Assembly (NCBI RefSeq): GCF_017744675.1 | Contig: NZ_JAGIAV010000004.1 | Span: 1,057,033-1,121,032 of the forward strand | Reading direction: 5' to 3' | DNA: 64,000 nucleotides | From: Flavobacterium sp. | GTDB lineage: Bacteria; Bacteroidota; Bacteroidia; Flavobacteriales; Flavobacteriaceae | The notes under the pieces: generated by a model | Database searches by the model: none | Told to the model about the DNA's origin: nothing | What the model saw: the letters and a program-made list of their open reading frames with translations, nothing else | Part shown: piece by piece, positions 19,402 to 28,681 of the stretch | How positions within the stretch are numbered: position 1 is the first letter of the stretch | Layout of the letters: every line of letters starts with the position of its first letter | Translations under genes and position numbers: made by a program

Positions 19402-22400
19402 ATGCTAAAAAAACTACACTGTCAACTATTTCTAACCCTTGGGTTTTGGCTTTCTGCAATGGTTTCTGGTATAGCGCAAACTTATCCAGTAACGATAAGC
19501 ACACAAATTTCGCAGCCATCACCTATTTATTTAAGCAATTATGCTGATGCGACTACCATAAACAGTCCAATCAAGGTGCAGATATCTTTAAACGATTTAA
19601 CGATTTCTAATCGTAAGATTCGATTAAAATGTTATTTCCAAGGACAATCGATTTCTTTAACCACAAACGATTTTGTAGTTGGAGCACGAGATCTATATCT
19701 AGAAGGCGGTGTGCCCCTTCAGTTGACTAATGTGGATTTAGCACCTTACTTTGAATATCAAAACCTTCTTGGAATTAATCCAAACCAATATGCACAGGCA
19801 CTTCCAGAAGGTATTTATAATTTTTCTGTTGAGGTTTATGACTTTGCGACCAACAAAAAGCTTTCAAAGAAAACCAGCGTAACGACCATTATTTTCCAAA
19901 ATGATCCACCGTTTCTAAATCTTCCTCTGAATAATGCTTCAATAATGCAGCAGAACATTCAGAACATTATTTTCAGCTGGACGCCTCGTCAAATTAATGT
20001 AAGCAATGTTGAATATGAATTTTCGTTAGTAGAAATCTGGGACAAATATACCCCAGTTCAAAATGCATTTTTATACTCTCCTCCCCTTTATACTACCACA
20101 ACACGAGCGACTACCTTACAATATAGCGTTTCAGAACCGCAATTACTTCCTGGCAAAAGATATGCTTGGAGAATAAAAGCAAAAGCGCTTCAAGGAGCTG
20201 AAGAAGTTGGTGTTTTTAAAAATAACGGATACAGCGAAATCTTCTCTTTCGATTACGAAACCTATTGTACAGCACCGCTTGCTATCACAACAACTGATAT
20301 AAGTCAAGATCAAGCCAAAATTACTTGGAGCGGAGATATTGACAACTTTGATTATCAAGTAAATTACCGTGAGAAAAACGCCAATTCAGATTGGTATAAA
20401 ATAGTTACGCCAAGGGAATTTGCTACTATTAGCAATTTAAAACCAAATACCACATACGAATATACAGTTGGTGCTTCTTGCGAAGTTGGAAAATATACCC
20501 ATAGTACAATTCACGAATTTTCCACAATGGCAAAAGACGAAATTGCATTTGTGGGATGCGGAATTAAACCTGATCCAGCTGATTTAGCTAATAAAAATCC
20601 GTTGCCAGAGCTTTTTGCCAATGATGTTGTAAAAGCAGGTGATTTCCCTATTGTTGTTTTACATGCAACAGGAAGCAATGGTACATTTACAGGAGACGGT
20701 TATGTGACATTACCTTTCTTAGAAAAATTTCGCGCACTTATAGATGCAGCTAATGCAGCAGGCGGACCAGATATTGGAAAATACTCTCGTATTAGAATTA
20801 CTTTCAACAATATTGGTATAAACACTGACTTCAAATTGATTTCTGGGGAAATTATTGCAAGTTATGATCCAAATTGGAAAGGAATGGCTGATGGAGATCA
20901 AATCCTGACAGATATTCTAGGAAGTGATGGGAAACCTATTGAAGGAAAACTAGATTACGTTGTAAAATCGGCAACTTTAAATCCTGATGGAAGTACAACT
21001 ATTACGGGCGAAAATGGAGCTGTTACAACACTTCCTAAATCTGCATACGATCAAGTTTACACAGATAAAAATGGAACTACAGTTACAATTCCAGCAAACG
21101 GAAGCGCAGCGCCAACCATTGGTTCTCCTGCTCCTGGCGGAAAAGCTACAGCTTCAAATACAAATGGAATGTCTTCTGGCGGAGAAGTGGCACAAATTTC
21201 ATCTCCAGATGTCAGAATAACTTTTGAAGATAGCAAAGACAGTAAATATGCCTTTGATCCACAGCCAGAAAACGGATCTGCAAAACTTAAAAGCAGTTAT
21301 GAGGTAATCCCGACTGGAGACGGAAAAATTTACAAAGTAAATTACAAAGCCGTTTCAGACTTAAATGGAGATGATTATGTTATAGCTAAGGCCGAATTCT
21401 CGAAAGGCAAGAAAAACTCAGATATTGTTTTCAAAACCATTGCGGGAGGAAAAGTTGATGCAGAATGGACTTCTGATAATACCGCTAAAATTGCCCTTAA
21501 GAAGACTTTGAATTTTGGAAAAGACGGTATTATTGCCACAGTAAAAGGAACTCCAGTTAAATCTGCTCAAGATACTACCAAAACGGTTGAAGGCAAATAT
21601 GATATTGCTGGAAAACTAAACGTTTGGCATTTAACCAAAAAATCAGCAATAAGCGTTACGCTTTTAAGTGTTAACGGAGCAACCACTCCAAGTGTTGCCG
21701 ATGCAGAAAAATTCCTTAATGAAGTTTACAATAAGGCTGGTATAAGCTTCACTGTAACAAATCAAAATGTAAAAATTAATACTTTGCCATCTGAAATTGA
21801 ATGTGGCAACAGCGATCTATTAAATGTTTACACCGATAGACAAATAGATATAATAAGTCAGATTGAATCCAATGCAGATTTTAAATACAACGAAAAGACC
21901 TATTATGTTTTATACACTGGAAAATCTGGCCAAGATGGTTATGATGGTTTCATGCCACTTGGAGGACAATACGCCTTCGTATTTAATAGTGGAAACTTAA
22001 AAACTGCCGCACACGAATTAGGACACGGTATTTTCGGTCTGAAACATCCATTCTCAAGTAAAGAAGAGTCTGGCAAGACTAATCTTTTAATGGATTATGG
22101 AAATGGTACTGTTTTATCTCACAACGACTGGGATATTATTCATAGCGGTGGATGGAAATTTTATGGGTTCCAGAAGAGTTCTTCTGGGGCTGATCGTCAA
22201 GCTAATGAGCTTGATTTACTTGGAAATATTTTTAAAGTAACCGAAAACGAAGCTGCAAGCGGAAATATATTAGTAGCTCAACTCTCTGAAAAGACTCCTT
22301 TTTTAATTACTGGTTTTAATTTGCATCAAACTGAAACTAAAAAATTGCTTGCAACTTTTATAGGAAAAGTATCAGGTAATGAAGTAGTGTACGAATTATC

Positions 22401-25400
22401 ATATAGAGATAATGACTATACACGCGTTAGAAATATTGGTGATAAAATGCCATATCCTATTACCTTAAAGAGTAATGGAGATGCAGTCATTAAAATTTTG
22501 AATGATCAATGTTCTTATAGCAAAAAAACAATTTATGCTTGGAAGAAACCTGATAATGCTACTACTGCAAATGTAATTGAGCAAGTTAAAAAATATCTTC
22601 AAAAAGATAACAAATTTACAACTGTTGCACTATATTCTGCTGATCCTTCATGTAATGTCGTTAATTCATTAGTAGATTTAATTAATCATGACAAAAATAA
22701 ATGTCAGCCTAATATTATTGAAGTCGATCTGAAAAAACTTAATACGCTATTTGCAAAATCAAGTTTTTCAAACCCAGAATTAGTTGATTTAATTGTAAAC
22801 CAGCAAGTTTGTATTTCTGCTTTAAGAAAAGTAAGCTGGGAAAATTTAAAGAAAGCCTTTAAACAATTAAGTTTATCTTCTGAAATTAAAAATGATCAGG
22901 AAATTGCTATTTTGAGAGTGATGGTTGCAGTAGATTCAAAAAATGTACCTGATTTCTACAATTTATTATCTGCTAACAATCATGAGATTCTTATCAGTTT
23001 AAACAAAAAATTACATGATCATTCTATCAATCCTTATGATAATGAAAATTACACTTCTTTCTACCAAGGATTAATGGCAATGTTTTCTATCAATAATCTT
23101 GATCTTGATAGATTAATTCCTAAAGATGATTCAGCTGCTTACAATTTCATTAAAAATCTTGTACCTGAATCTGTTACTGGTTTTGACGAAAGCTATTATT
23201 ATGAATACGTAACAAACCAGACCGTAAGTGATAAATTTAAAATGATTCCTGTTTTCTGGAAAAGCATATCTAATGAAACAAGAAAGAATCTTATTGATTT
23301 AGCACTCAACAATAATTCAATGTTTGATAAATCTGAGGAAATTCTTTTAAATCTCTTCATTCATGTAAATGATCGTTATGGAATAACTGAAGAATTACAA
23401 AAAAATAATTATAGTTTATTATGGAGCGTTTATAAAGTATTGGATGGAAAAGAGAGAAAATTTTTCGTTCAAGATATTTTCTACAAAACATTAGTTTACA
23501 ATAAAATTCCAAATGGTTATGCAAATAAGTTAGCATTAGAAGTTACTAACAAATACAATACAATTCCTCCTTTAACAGAAGTTAGAAAAGAGCCGTATTT
23601 CATGTTCTATGATCAAGGAATATTTAACGTGGTTTCAAATAATGGTGCTGTACTAGAATATCATTTACTTTCTACTAAATCATTGAGTAACCCAAGTCGA
23701 ATTCTGTTTAATTGTAGCTATCAAGTAATAAATTCGAAGGATCCGAAAAATCCAGTACAACATCTTTTTGATCTAGCACCGTATGAATATGTTGTATTAG
23801 AAATTCCAAAAGACTTTACAGTAGATGGTAGAGAATTCAAAAAAGGACTTTTAGCTGTTCCAGCGATTTATGCTTACTGGATGATTAATGCTGTAGAAGA
23901 CCATAACGATGCAATATTACTTAGATTAGTAGCTGATGGAGTTGCTATAGCTTTGGCTCCATTTACAAGTGGCGGATCATTATTAACACTTGAATTAACA
24001 ATGGTTTCTGCAGATGTGCTTATAACAGCAACTAATTATAATAATCCAGGTGCTATAAGTCCGAAATATAATGCCATTTGGGATGCTGTTTATGCAATCT
24101 ATAATTTACCAAAAGCTGTTTCCGGACTAACAAATTTAACACGAGGAGTTTTTCAATTTGCGGTTAAAGAAGGAAAATATATTGAAACCGTACAATTAAT
24201 GCGAAGCCGTATTAAAAATTTGGTTACAGATTTTCAAAATTTAAATGAAACAGAAAGACTAGCACATTTAAACGCGCTTGATAATTTAGTAGAAACAATA
24301 ACCACTACGGTGAATGGAGGAACTCTCAACCCTGATGAAATAAGAGTTGCTAAAAAAATGTATGATCTGGTTGTGGAAGCTCGAATAAAATGTCAGAACA
24401 TTGATCAAAGTCTTTCTTCAATTATAGATATAACAGTTGATAATGGAACTATTTTATTAAATAATGGTATAACAGCTAGTCCTGCAGTTGCAGAAGTTAC
24501 AATTTCAAAAAATTCAGTTAATCTTTCAAAAATAAATTGGTTCCCTGATGAAGTAACAAATGTACCAGATTATAAAATTGTAGGCACATTCGATAATATA
24601 TCATATGTAGATAAAACAGGGCAAACCATAAATGGCACATTAAATATCATAGAAAATTTAAAAAACAAAGGTAAGTTTTATGCAGCTCCGAAACTGCTAG
24701 GAGAAGCCATTTTAGTCGAAAATGTACTAGCTAAATATCCAAACATCAGAAAAAATTTAGGAGATTCAAGAACGAGAAGGTATTTAAATAACAGTGAATA
24801 TATTGGAGATGATATTCTTACAAAGCAACTAAACATCACTTATTTTCAAAATACTATAATAAAAGCTCAATCAGAAGTATTAGAATATATTGAGAAAATG
24901 GATAGGTATGATTTTGCCGAAATGACTAGAGGTTATCGCGATTTAGTAAATGCTAAAAAAATAACTACTTTTGAAAATGCTCTTAAAACAACTGATGATT
25001 TTTATGGTAAATATAATGGTTGGTTTACATATTGGAAATTAACACCTGATCTTAAAGCCTCAATAAAAACTATAGAAGATCTAAGTTCTAAAGAAAAATT
25101 ACTGCCAACAGGAAATGCGAATGATCTACAGCTAGCCTATGTTCAGGCATTTACTGTAAAAGGTGACTTTATTAATGTTCCTTTACGATATGAGAAGCAA
25201 CATTTTTTAGGTGAATTTGGTCAAAAAGGGTTTGATAATATTATGCAATGCCTAGATGAATTCCGTAAGGTTCCAAAAAGATTATATAAAGGCGAAGTTT
25301 TTAGTGGTAAAACTTTTTCAGTTGATGAATTTAATTCTAAATTTGTTGGTGGAACAGGAAAAACAATTGATTATCTGAGCTTTGTTTCTTCATCATTGAA

Positions 25401-25716
25401 AAAAGAAGTAGCAGAAGGCTTTATTGAGCTAACTGCAAAACATGCGGGTAATGATTCTGCAGAAAAAATAGCAGTTATTCAAAGAATAAATACAAAAAAA
25501 GGAGTTTATATAGATGATTTATCAGATTGGGGAATAAATTTAGGAAATAGCAGACATGCTGATGAGCCATCTAATATACAAGTTCAATACGAGGTTTTAA
25601 TGAATCCAGGATCGTTTAGACAAATGTCTGAGCCTATTCCAATAAAAAATGCTCAGGGAGAACACATAAAAATTAGTGGTTATAAAGCATATTACTTAGA
25701 CTTAATCGAACTCTAA
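19402..25716 (+). CDS. Candidate polymorphic toxin: FnIII, zincin and C-terminal ADP-ribosyltransferase-like domain
   Basis: This is a 2104-residue protein with a signal peptide (ending SGIAQ). An N-terminal Ig/FnIII-like region includes a fairly clear FnIII module at about 288-375. A Gly/Ser/Thr-rich linker lies near 575-595. A zincin motif HELGHGIFGLKH spans 871-882, with E872 as the likely base, and a Met-turn-like LLMDYG follows. Residues about 900-1500 are mixed helical sequence of unknown type, followed by a hydrophobic stretch near 1510-1540. The last ~165 residues have the motif order of ADP-ribosyltransferases: RLYKGE (1960-1965), FVSSS (1994-1998) and Q2062-x-E2064 in QYEVLMNPG. The zincin may process the toxin tip. 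No T9SS sorting domain is present. The next gene is 1 bp away and looks like an immunity gene. The domain calls are my reading of motifs and untested. Confidence 0.7.
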   Translation: MLKKLHCQLFLTLGFWLSAMVSGIAQTYPVTISTQISQPSPIYLSNYADATTINSPIKVQISLNDLTISNRKIRLKCYFQGQSISLTTNDFVVGARDLYLEGGVPLQLTNVDLAPYFEYQNLLGINPNQYAQALPEGIYNFSVEVYDFATNKKLSKKTSVTTIIFQNDPPFLNLPLNNASIMQQNIQNIIFSWTPRQINVSNVEYEFSLVEIWDKYTPVQNAFLYSPPLYTTTTRATTLQYSVSEPQLLPGKRYAWRIKAKALQGAEEVGVFKNNGYSEIFSFDYETYCTAPLAITTTDISQDQAKITWSGDIDNFDYQVNYREKNANSDWYKIVTPREFATISNLKPNTTYEYTVGASCEVGKYTHSTIHEFSTMAKDEIAFVGCGIKPDPADLANKNPLPELFANDVVKAGDFPIVVLHATGSNGTFTGDGYVTLPFLEKFRALIDAANAAGGPDIGKYSRIRITFNNIGINTDFKLISGEIIASYDPNWKGMADGDQILTDILGSDGKPIEGKLDYVVKSATLNPDGSTTITGENGAVTTLPKSAYDQVYTDKNGTTVTIPANGSAAPTIGSPAPGGKATASNTNGMSSGGEVAQISSPDVRITFEDSKDSKYAFDPQPENGSAKLKSSYEVIPTGDGKIYKVNYKAVSDLNGDDYVIAKAEFSKGKKNSDIVFKTIAGGKVDAEWTSDNTAKIALKKTLNFGKDGIIATVKGTPVKSAQDTTKTVEGKYDIAGKLNVWHLTKKSAISVTLLSVNGATTPSVADAEKFLNEVYNKAGISFTVTNQNVKINTLPSEIECGNSDLLNVYTDRQIDIISQIESNADFKYNEKTYYVLYTGKSGQDGYDGFMPLGGQYAFVFNSGNLKTAAHELGHGIFGLKHPFSSKEESGKTNLLMDYGNGTVLSHNDWDIIHSGGWKFYGFQKSSSGADRQANELDLLGNIFKVTENEAASGNILVAQLSEKTPFLITGFNLHQTETKKLLATFIGKVSGNEVVYELSYRDNDYTRVRNIGDKMPYPITLKSNGDAVIKILNDQCSYSKKTIYAWKKPDNATTANVIEQVKKYLQKDNKFTTVALYSADPSCNVVNSLVDLINHDKNKCQPNIIEVDLKKLNTLFAKSSFSNPELVDLIVNQQVCISALRKVSWENLKKAFKQLSLSSEIKNDQEIAILRVMVAVDSKNVPDFYNLLSANNHEILISLNKKLHDHSINPYDNENYTSFYQGLMAMFSINNLDLDRLIPKDDSAAYNFIKNLVPESVTGFDESYYYEYVTNQTVSDKFKMIPVFWKSISNETRKNLIDLALNNNSMFDKSEEILLNLFIHVNDRYGITEELQKNNYSLLWSVYKVLDGKERKFFVQDIFYKTLVYNKIPNGYANKLALEVTNKYNTIPPLTEVRKEPYFMFYDQGIFNVVSNNGAVLEYHLLSTKSLSNPSRILFNCSYQVINSKDPKNPVQHLFDLAPYEYVVLEIPKDFTVDGREFKKGLLAVPAIYAYWMINAVEDHNDAILLRLVADGVAIALAPFTSGGSLLTLELTMVSADVLITATNYNNPGAISPKYNAIWDAVYAIYNLPKAVSGLTNLTRGVFQFAVKEGKYIETVQLMRSRIKNLVTDFQNLNETERLAHLNALDNLVETITTTVNGGTLNPDEIRVAKKMYDLVVEARIKCQNIDQSLSSIIDITVDNGTILLNNGITASPAVAEVTISKNSVNLSKINWFPDEVTNVPDYKIVGTFDNISYVDKTGQTINGTLNIIENLKNKGKFYAAPKLLGEAILVENVLAKYPNIRKNLGDSRTRRYLNNSEYIGDDILTKQLNITYFQNTIIKAQSEVLEYIEKMDRYDFAEMTRGYRDLVNAKKITTFENALKTTDDFYGKYNGWFTYWKLTPDLKASIKTIEDLSSKEKLLPTGNANDLQLAYVQAFTVKGDFINVPLRYEKQHFLGEFGQKGFDNIMQCLDEFRKVPKRLYKGEVFSGKTFSVDEFNSKFVGGTGKTIDYLSFVSSSLKKEVAEGFIELTAKHAGNDSAEKIAVIQRINTKKGVYIDDLSDWGINLGNSRHADEPSNIQVQYEVLMNPGSFRQMSEPIPIKNAQGEHIKISGYKAYYLDLIEL

Positions 25717-25717
25717 C

Positions 25718-26104
25718 ATGAAAAAAAAAATTACCGCTAAAGATCTTCCCAATATTCTCGATGGGGAAACAATTGAAATTCTAGCAGAAATGGCAAATGA
25801 AATTCCTCAATCCGAAGAATGGCACAAAATATTTGACATATTATCTTTTGAGGATATCCGTAAGATTATGGATAAAAGAATAGAGATACAAGATTTAGAA
25901 TCCGAAGAATTAAAGTCACAAATGAGCGAAGAGAAAAAAAACATTGATGAAGAGAAAAAAAGAGAATTTCTTAAGAAGTTAGAAAATGATCCTGATCTTT
26001 TTTTTGGTAACATGAGTAGACCAGACACTTCTGAAGAATTTAAATCAAGATTCGGAGTTTGGCCTGACGGAACAAATGGTGATGAATACAAACCAAAAAA
26101 ATAA
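25718..26104 (+). CDS. Small acidic cytoplasmic protein, candidate immunity protein
   Basis: This is a 128-residue, Glu/Asp/Lys-rich protein with no signal peptide or membrane segment. It is the only gene of this operon that appears to encode a cytoplasmic product. Its ATG begins one base after the stop of the 2104-residue toxin-like gene. Residues 40-90 are predicted-helix-type sequence with a charged KKNIDEEKKREF run, and the end is RFGVWPDGTNGDEYKPKK. I recognise no family. Position directly 3' of a toxin tip, small size and acidity are the usual marks of an immunity protein, which here would neutralise the ADP-ribosyltransferase-like domain in the producer's cytoplasm. This is inference from context. 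It is the last gene of the operon before a terminator. Confidence 0.6.
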   Translation: MKKKITAKDLPNILDGETIEILAEMANEIPQSEEWHKIFDILSFEDIRKIMDKRIEIQDLESEELKSQMSEEKKNIDEEKKREFLKKLENDPDLFFGNMSRPDTSEEFKSRFGVWPDGTNGDEYKPKK

Positions 26105-26257
26105 TCTCTTCTAAAAGAACAAATTTTAGATAAAAAATATTCACACCAAAATTTATAATATTAGTAAAATAAAATGTAAACCTCAAAAATCATAAGATAA
26201 GTATAATATTACTAATAATTCTATTTCATAGTAATCATCATAATAAGCTAAAAAAAC

Positions 26258-26292
26258 AAAAAAGCCTTCTGAAAAATTCCAGAAGGCTTTTT
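26258..26292. terminator. Bidirectional intrinsic terminator
   Basis: A stem AAAAAGCCTTCTG pairs with CAGAAGGCTTTTT around a short A-rich loop, with A-runs on one side and T-runs on the other. It lies between the convergent toxin operon and the LamG gene, so it can end transcription from both. The remaining sequence from 26105 to 26257 is A+T-rich with no other signal seen. Confidence 0.8.
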
Positions 26293-26311
26293 GATTAAAA
26301 CAAGAGAACTT

Positions 26312-27205
26312 TTACTTCTTCGCATTCGTATTAATCACCTTAATCAAATAAGTCCCTTCAGGTAAATCGCTAATATTAGAAGCATTGGCGCTCATTATTT
26401 GTTTACCTTGAGAAAAGACCTCAATTACTTTACCGTTGTTTTTATTACTTTCTGAAGATGAAGCCGAAGTTTTTGCTGGTGCTCCAACAGATCTTGTTGC
26501 TGAATTAGAAACTGATGCTGATCCAGTTGCTTGATTACTTGCTGGAGCAGCTTTAGAACTGTTGTACGCTTCCAAAACCTGTTCGTCTGTCATTGCAACG
26601 CTGTATAGTCTTAAATCGTCAATATCGGCATTGATACTGGTTGAGGTATTTAATTTTCCAAGATTCAAGATGTAACCTTTTGCCGAACGTTGAATCCCTC
26701 CTGCGGATTTTAATAATTCGCCGTTACGGTAAATTTTTGAAACATTGCCATCATAAGTAACACTATACATATACCAAGTATCCTTTGCAAGCGGAACAGA
26801 AACGACAACATTGTTAGCATCTCCCCAACCTACTAAACTTAAATCTGCATTACTTCCAGATATTGGCTGTTGCACTAATCCAAAATACTGTCCGTTTACT
26901 GCCGCGCCGTAACCTAAAATATAATTGGGAATATTGACAGCATTAAATTTTACCCAAACCGATATGGTTTTGGGTTTATTATCCTGAGGAAGTTCACCAA
27001 CAACAGCCTGCAAAGATTTATTAACTAGTTTTAAAGCTCCTCTTGGCGCCCCCATTCTATCATTTCCATAAAGTGGAGTCCCAACAAATGAAATACTATT
27101 ATCGGCGCTGCTTAAATTACCATTGAAATTAAATTCCTGCACCGGATTTTGTGCATTGGCTGTTAAAAAATTTACAAACATTAAAGTGAGTATTATTTTT
27201 TTCAT
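26312..27205 (-). CDS. Secreted LamG/concanavalin-like lectin domain protein (copy A)
   Basis: This is a 297-residue protein with a signal peptide (MKKIILTLMFVNFLTANAQ). Residues about 22-205 form a LamG-like jellyroll: VQEFNFNGNLSSADNS, SVWVKFN, WYMYSVTYDG, IYRNGELL and the closing ADIDDLRLYSVAMTDEQV. A Ser/Ala-rich linker follows at about 215-255. The end is a short segment (VFSQGKQIM to LPEGTYLIKV) that resembles the last strands of a T9SS type A sorting domain, so cell-surface release or attachment is likely. A close paralogue lies at 28682-29569 on the same strand, and a DUF481 gene sits between them on the opposite strand. The ligand is unknown; a glycan-binding role is suggested only by the fold. 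Confidence 0.75.
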   Translation of the reverse strand: MKKIILTLMFVNFLTANAQNPVQEFNFNGNLSSADNSISFVGTPLYGNDRMGAPRGALKLVNKSLQAVVGELPQDNKPKTISVWVKFNAVNIPNYILGYGAAVNGQYFGLVQQPISGSNADLSLVGWGDANNVVVSVPLAKDTWYMYSVTYDGNVSKIYRNGELLKSAGGIQRSAKGYILNLGKLNTSTSINADIDDLRLYSVAMTDEQVLEAYNSSKAAPASNQATGSASVSNSATRSVGAPAKTSASSSESNKNNGKVIEVFSQGKQIMSANASNISDLPEGTYLIKVINTNAKK

Positions 27206-27560
27206 AGTGGTAGCTTTTATCAGAATAGTTTCGTTTTAAGGCAAATAGCAATAGATTACAAATTTTAAATATTGTATACTTTACAATTCTAAAATTTCAT
27301 TTAATATTTTTAGAAATTTTGTTAAAACTATAATTAAAATTCAGCATCTCCAAACAATTCCTACATCCAAATACATAATTCTCACAAAAACATTTTTTCA
27401 GTTCAAACAGCATTCTCTTCCAAAATAGCTTTACCTCAATAAAGCATGCTTCTCAAGTCGCATCAAATCAAAACAGTATTTTATACGATTCTATACGACA
27501 TTGCATTTTTATTTCTAACTTTAATACTACAAGCTGGAAATCAAAGAAATAAACCGTGAC
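27206..27560. other. 355-bp intergenic region between divergent LamG copy A and DUF481 gene
   Basis: No gene is visible. The region must carry two divergent promoters, but no convincing TAnnTTTG element was found. A direct repeat TATACGA occurs at 27482-27488 and 27492-27498, 10 bp apart start to start, 63 bp upstream of the DUF481 start. This would suit a regulator binding on one face of the helix. The rest is A+T-rich with no strong hairpin. Confidence 0.4.
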
Positions 27561-28580
27561 ATGAAGAAAACTTTACTTTCATTTTTTCTTTTATTTTTCT
27601 TAAAAATCAGTGCGCAAATTTCTGATACAATCGTATTGAAAAACAATGATATCATTGTTGGAGAAATAAAAACAATGAATAAGGGAATTTTACAGATAGA
27701 AACCGATTACAGCAAAGAAGATTTTAAAGTGGAATGGAAACACGTTAAAAACATCGGTTCTGAAAGAGTTCATATTATTAATCTTTCTTATGGCAATTTA
27801 TTAAACGGAAAAATTACCAAAATCAAGACTCCTAATAAATGCGAAATTACTAATATTGAGACACAAACCAAAAGTATCATTGATCTTACCGATATTGTTC
27901 GCATAAAGCCCGTTGACGAAAGCTTCTGGGACAGAATTGATGCTAGCTTTGATGTGGGAATCAAATTAACGAAAGCACAAAGTTTACAGCAACTAACCAT
28001 AAACGTAAATTTAGGCTACACTGCAAAAAAATGGTACGGAACGGCTGCATACAAACAACTTCAATCCATACAAGATGATAGCGACCCCATACGCAGGATA
28101 GATACCGACTTAAGTTATGTGCATTTGCTTCCGAAAGATTATTTCATCCCATTATCGATTGTAACTTTAAAAAATACCGAACAAGACATTGATCTGCGTG
28201 TAGTTTCAAAAGCAGGTTACGGAAAATATCTTATACACAGCAATAAAAAATACTGGGGAATCGCTTCTGGATTGTCTTTCAACAACGAACGTTTCACGGG
28301 AAGTACCGAAACCAACAAAAGTTTGGAGCTGTTTTTGGGCAGTGACTTAAATTTATATGATATTGGAGATTTTAGCATTCAATCGAAAGTGACGGTTTTT
28401 CCGAGTTTAACAGAAAGCAAAAGGGTTCGTACTGATTTTTCTGTAGACACCAAATACGATTTGCCACTTGATTTTTTCATCAAACTTTCTTTTGTTTACA
28501 ATTATGATAATAAGCCAAAAGAAGGAGCATCAAAAGACGATTATGTATTCCAAACCACTTTTGGGTGGAAATTAAACTAA
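27561..28580 (+). CDS. DUF481-type outer-membrane barrel protein
   Basis: This is a 339-residue protein with a signal peptide (MKKTLLSFFLLFFLKISAQ). Residues about 22-120 form a small beta domain of the kind VLKNNDIIVGEIKTMNKGILQIETDY, repeated once as a GKITKIKTPNKCEI unit. Residues about 125-339 look like an outer-membrane barrel of the DUF481 (YdiY-like) family. The strands include VGIKLTKAQSLQQLTINVNLGY and the C-terminal DDYVFQTTFGWKLN, which ends in strand-type residues. The family has no established substrate. It is a single gene transcribed divergently from one LamG gene and convergently with the other. An imperfect terminator lies immediately downstream. Confidence 0.75.
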   Translation: MKKTLLSFFLLFFLKISAQISDTIVLKNNDIIVGEIKTMNKGILQIETDYSKEDFKVEWKHVKNIGSERVHIINLSYGNLLNGKITKIKTPNKCEITNIETQTKSIIDLTDIVRIKPVDESFWDRIDASFDVGIKLTKAQSLQQLTINVNLGYTAKKWYGTAAYKQLQSIQDDSDPIRRIDTDLSYVHLLPKDYFIPLSIVTLKNTEQDIDLRVVSKAGYGKYLIHSNKKYWGIASGLSFNNERFTGSTETNKSLELFLGSDLNLYDIGDFSIQSKVTVFPSLTESKRVRTDFSVDTKYDLPLDFFIKLSFVYNYDNKPKEGASKDDYVFQTTFGWKLN

Positions 28581-28611
28581 AAAAAGCTTCCTGAACTCAG
28601 AAAGCTTTTCT
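28578..28611 (+). terminator. Imperfect intrinsic terminator after DUF481 gene
   Basis: An imperfect stem of AAAAAGCTTCCTGA against TCAGAAAGCTTTT has a tiny ACT loop and is followed by a weak T-rich stretch. It overlaps the stop codon region of the DUF481 gene. On the other strand it could also serve LamG copy B, which ends at 28682. Confidence 0.5.
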
Positions 28612-28681
28612 TACTATTCCAAAAACTCAATTGCTTACGCAATAAAAAAACTAACTAACATTTAACAAATTAAAAAACCAT

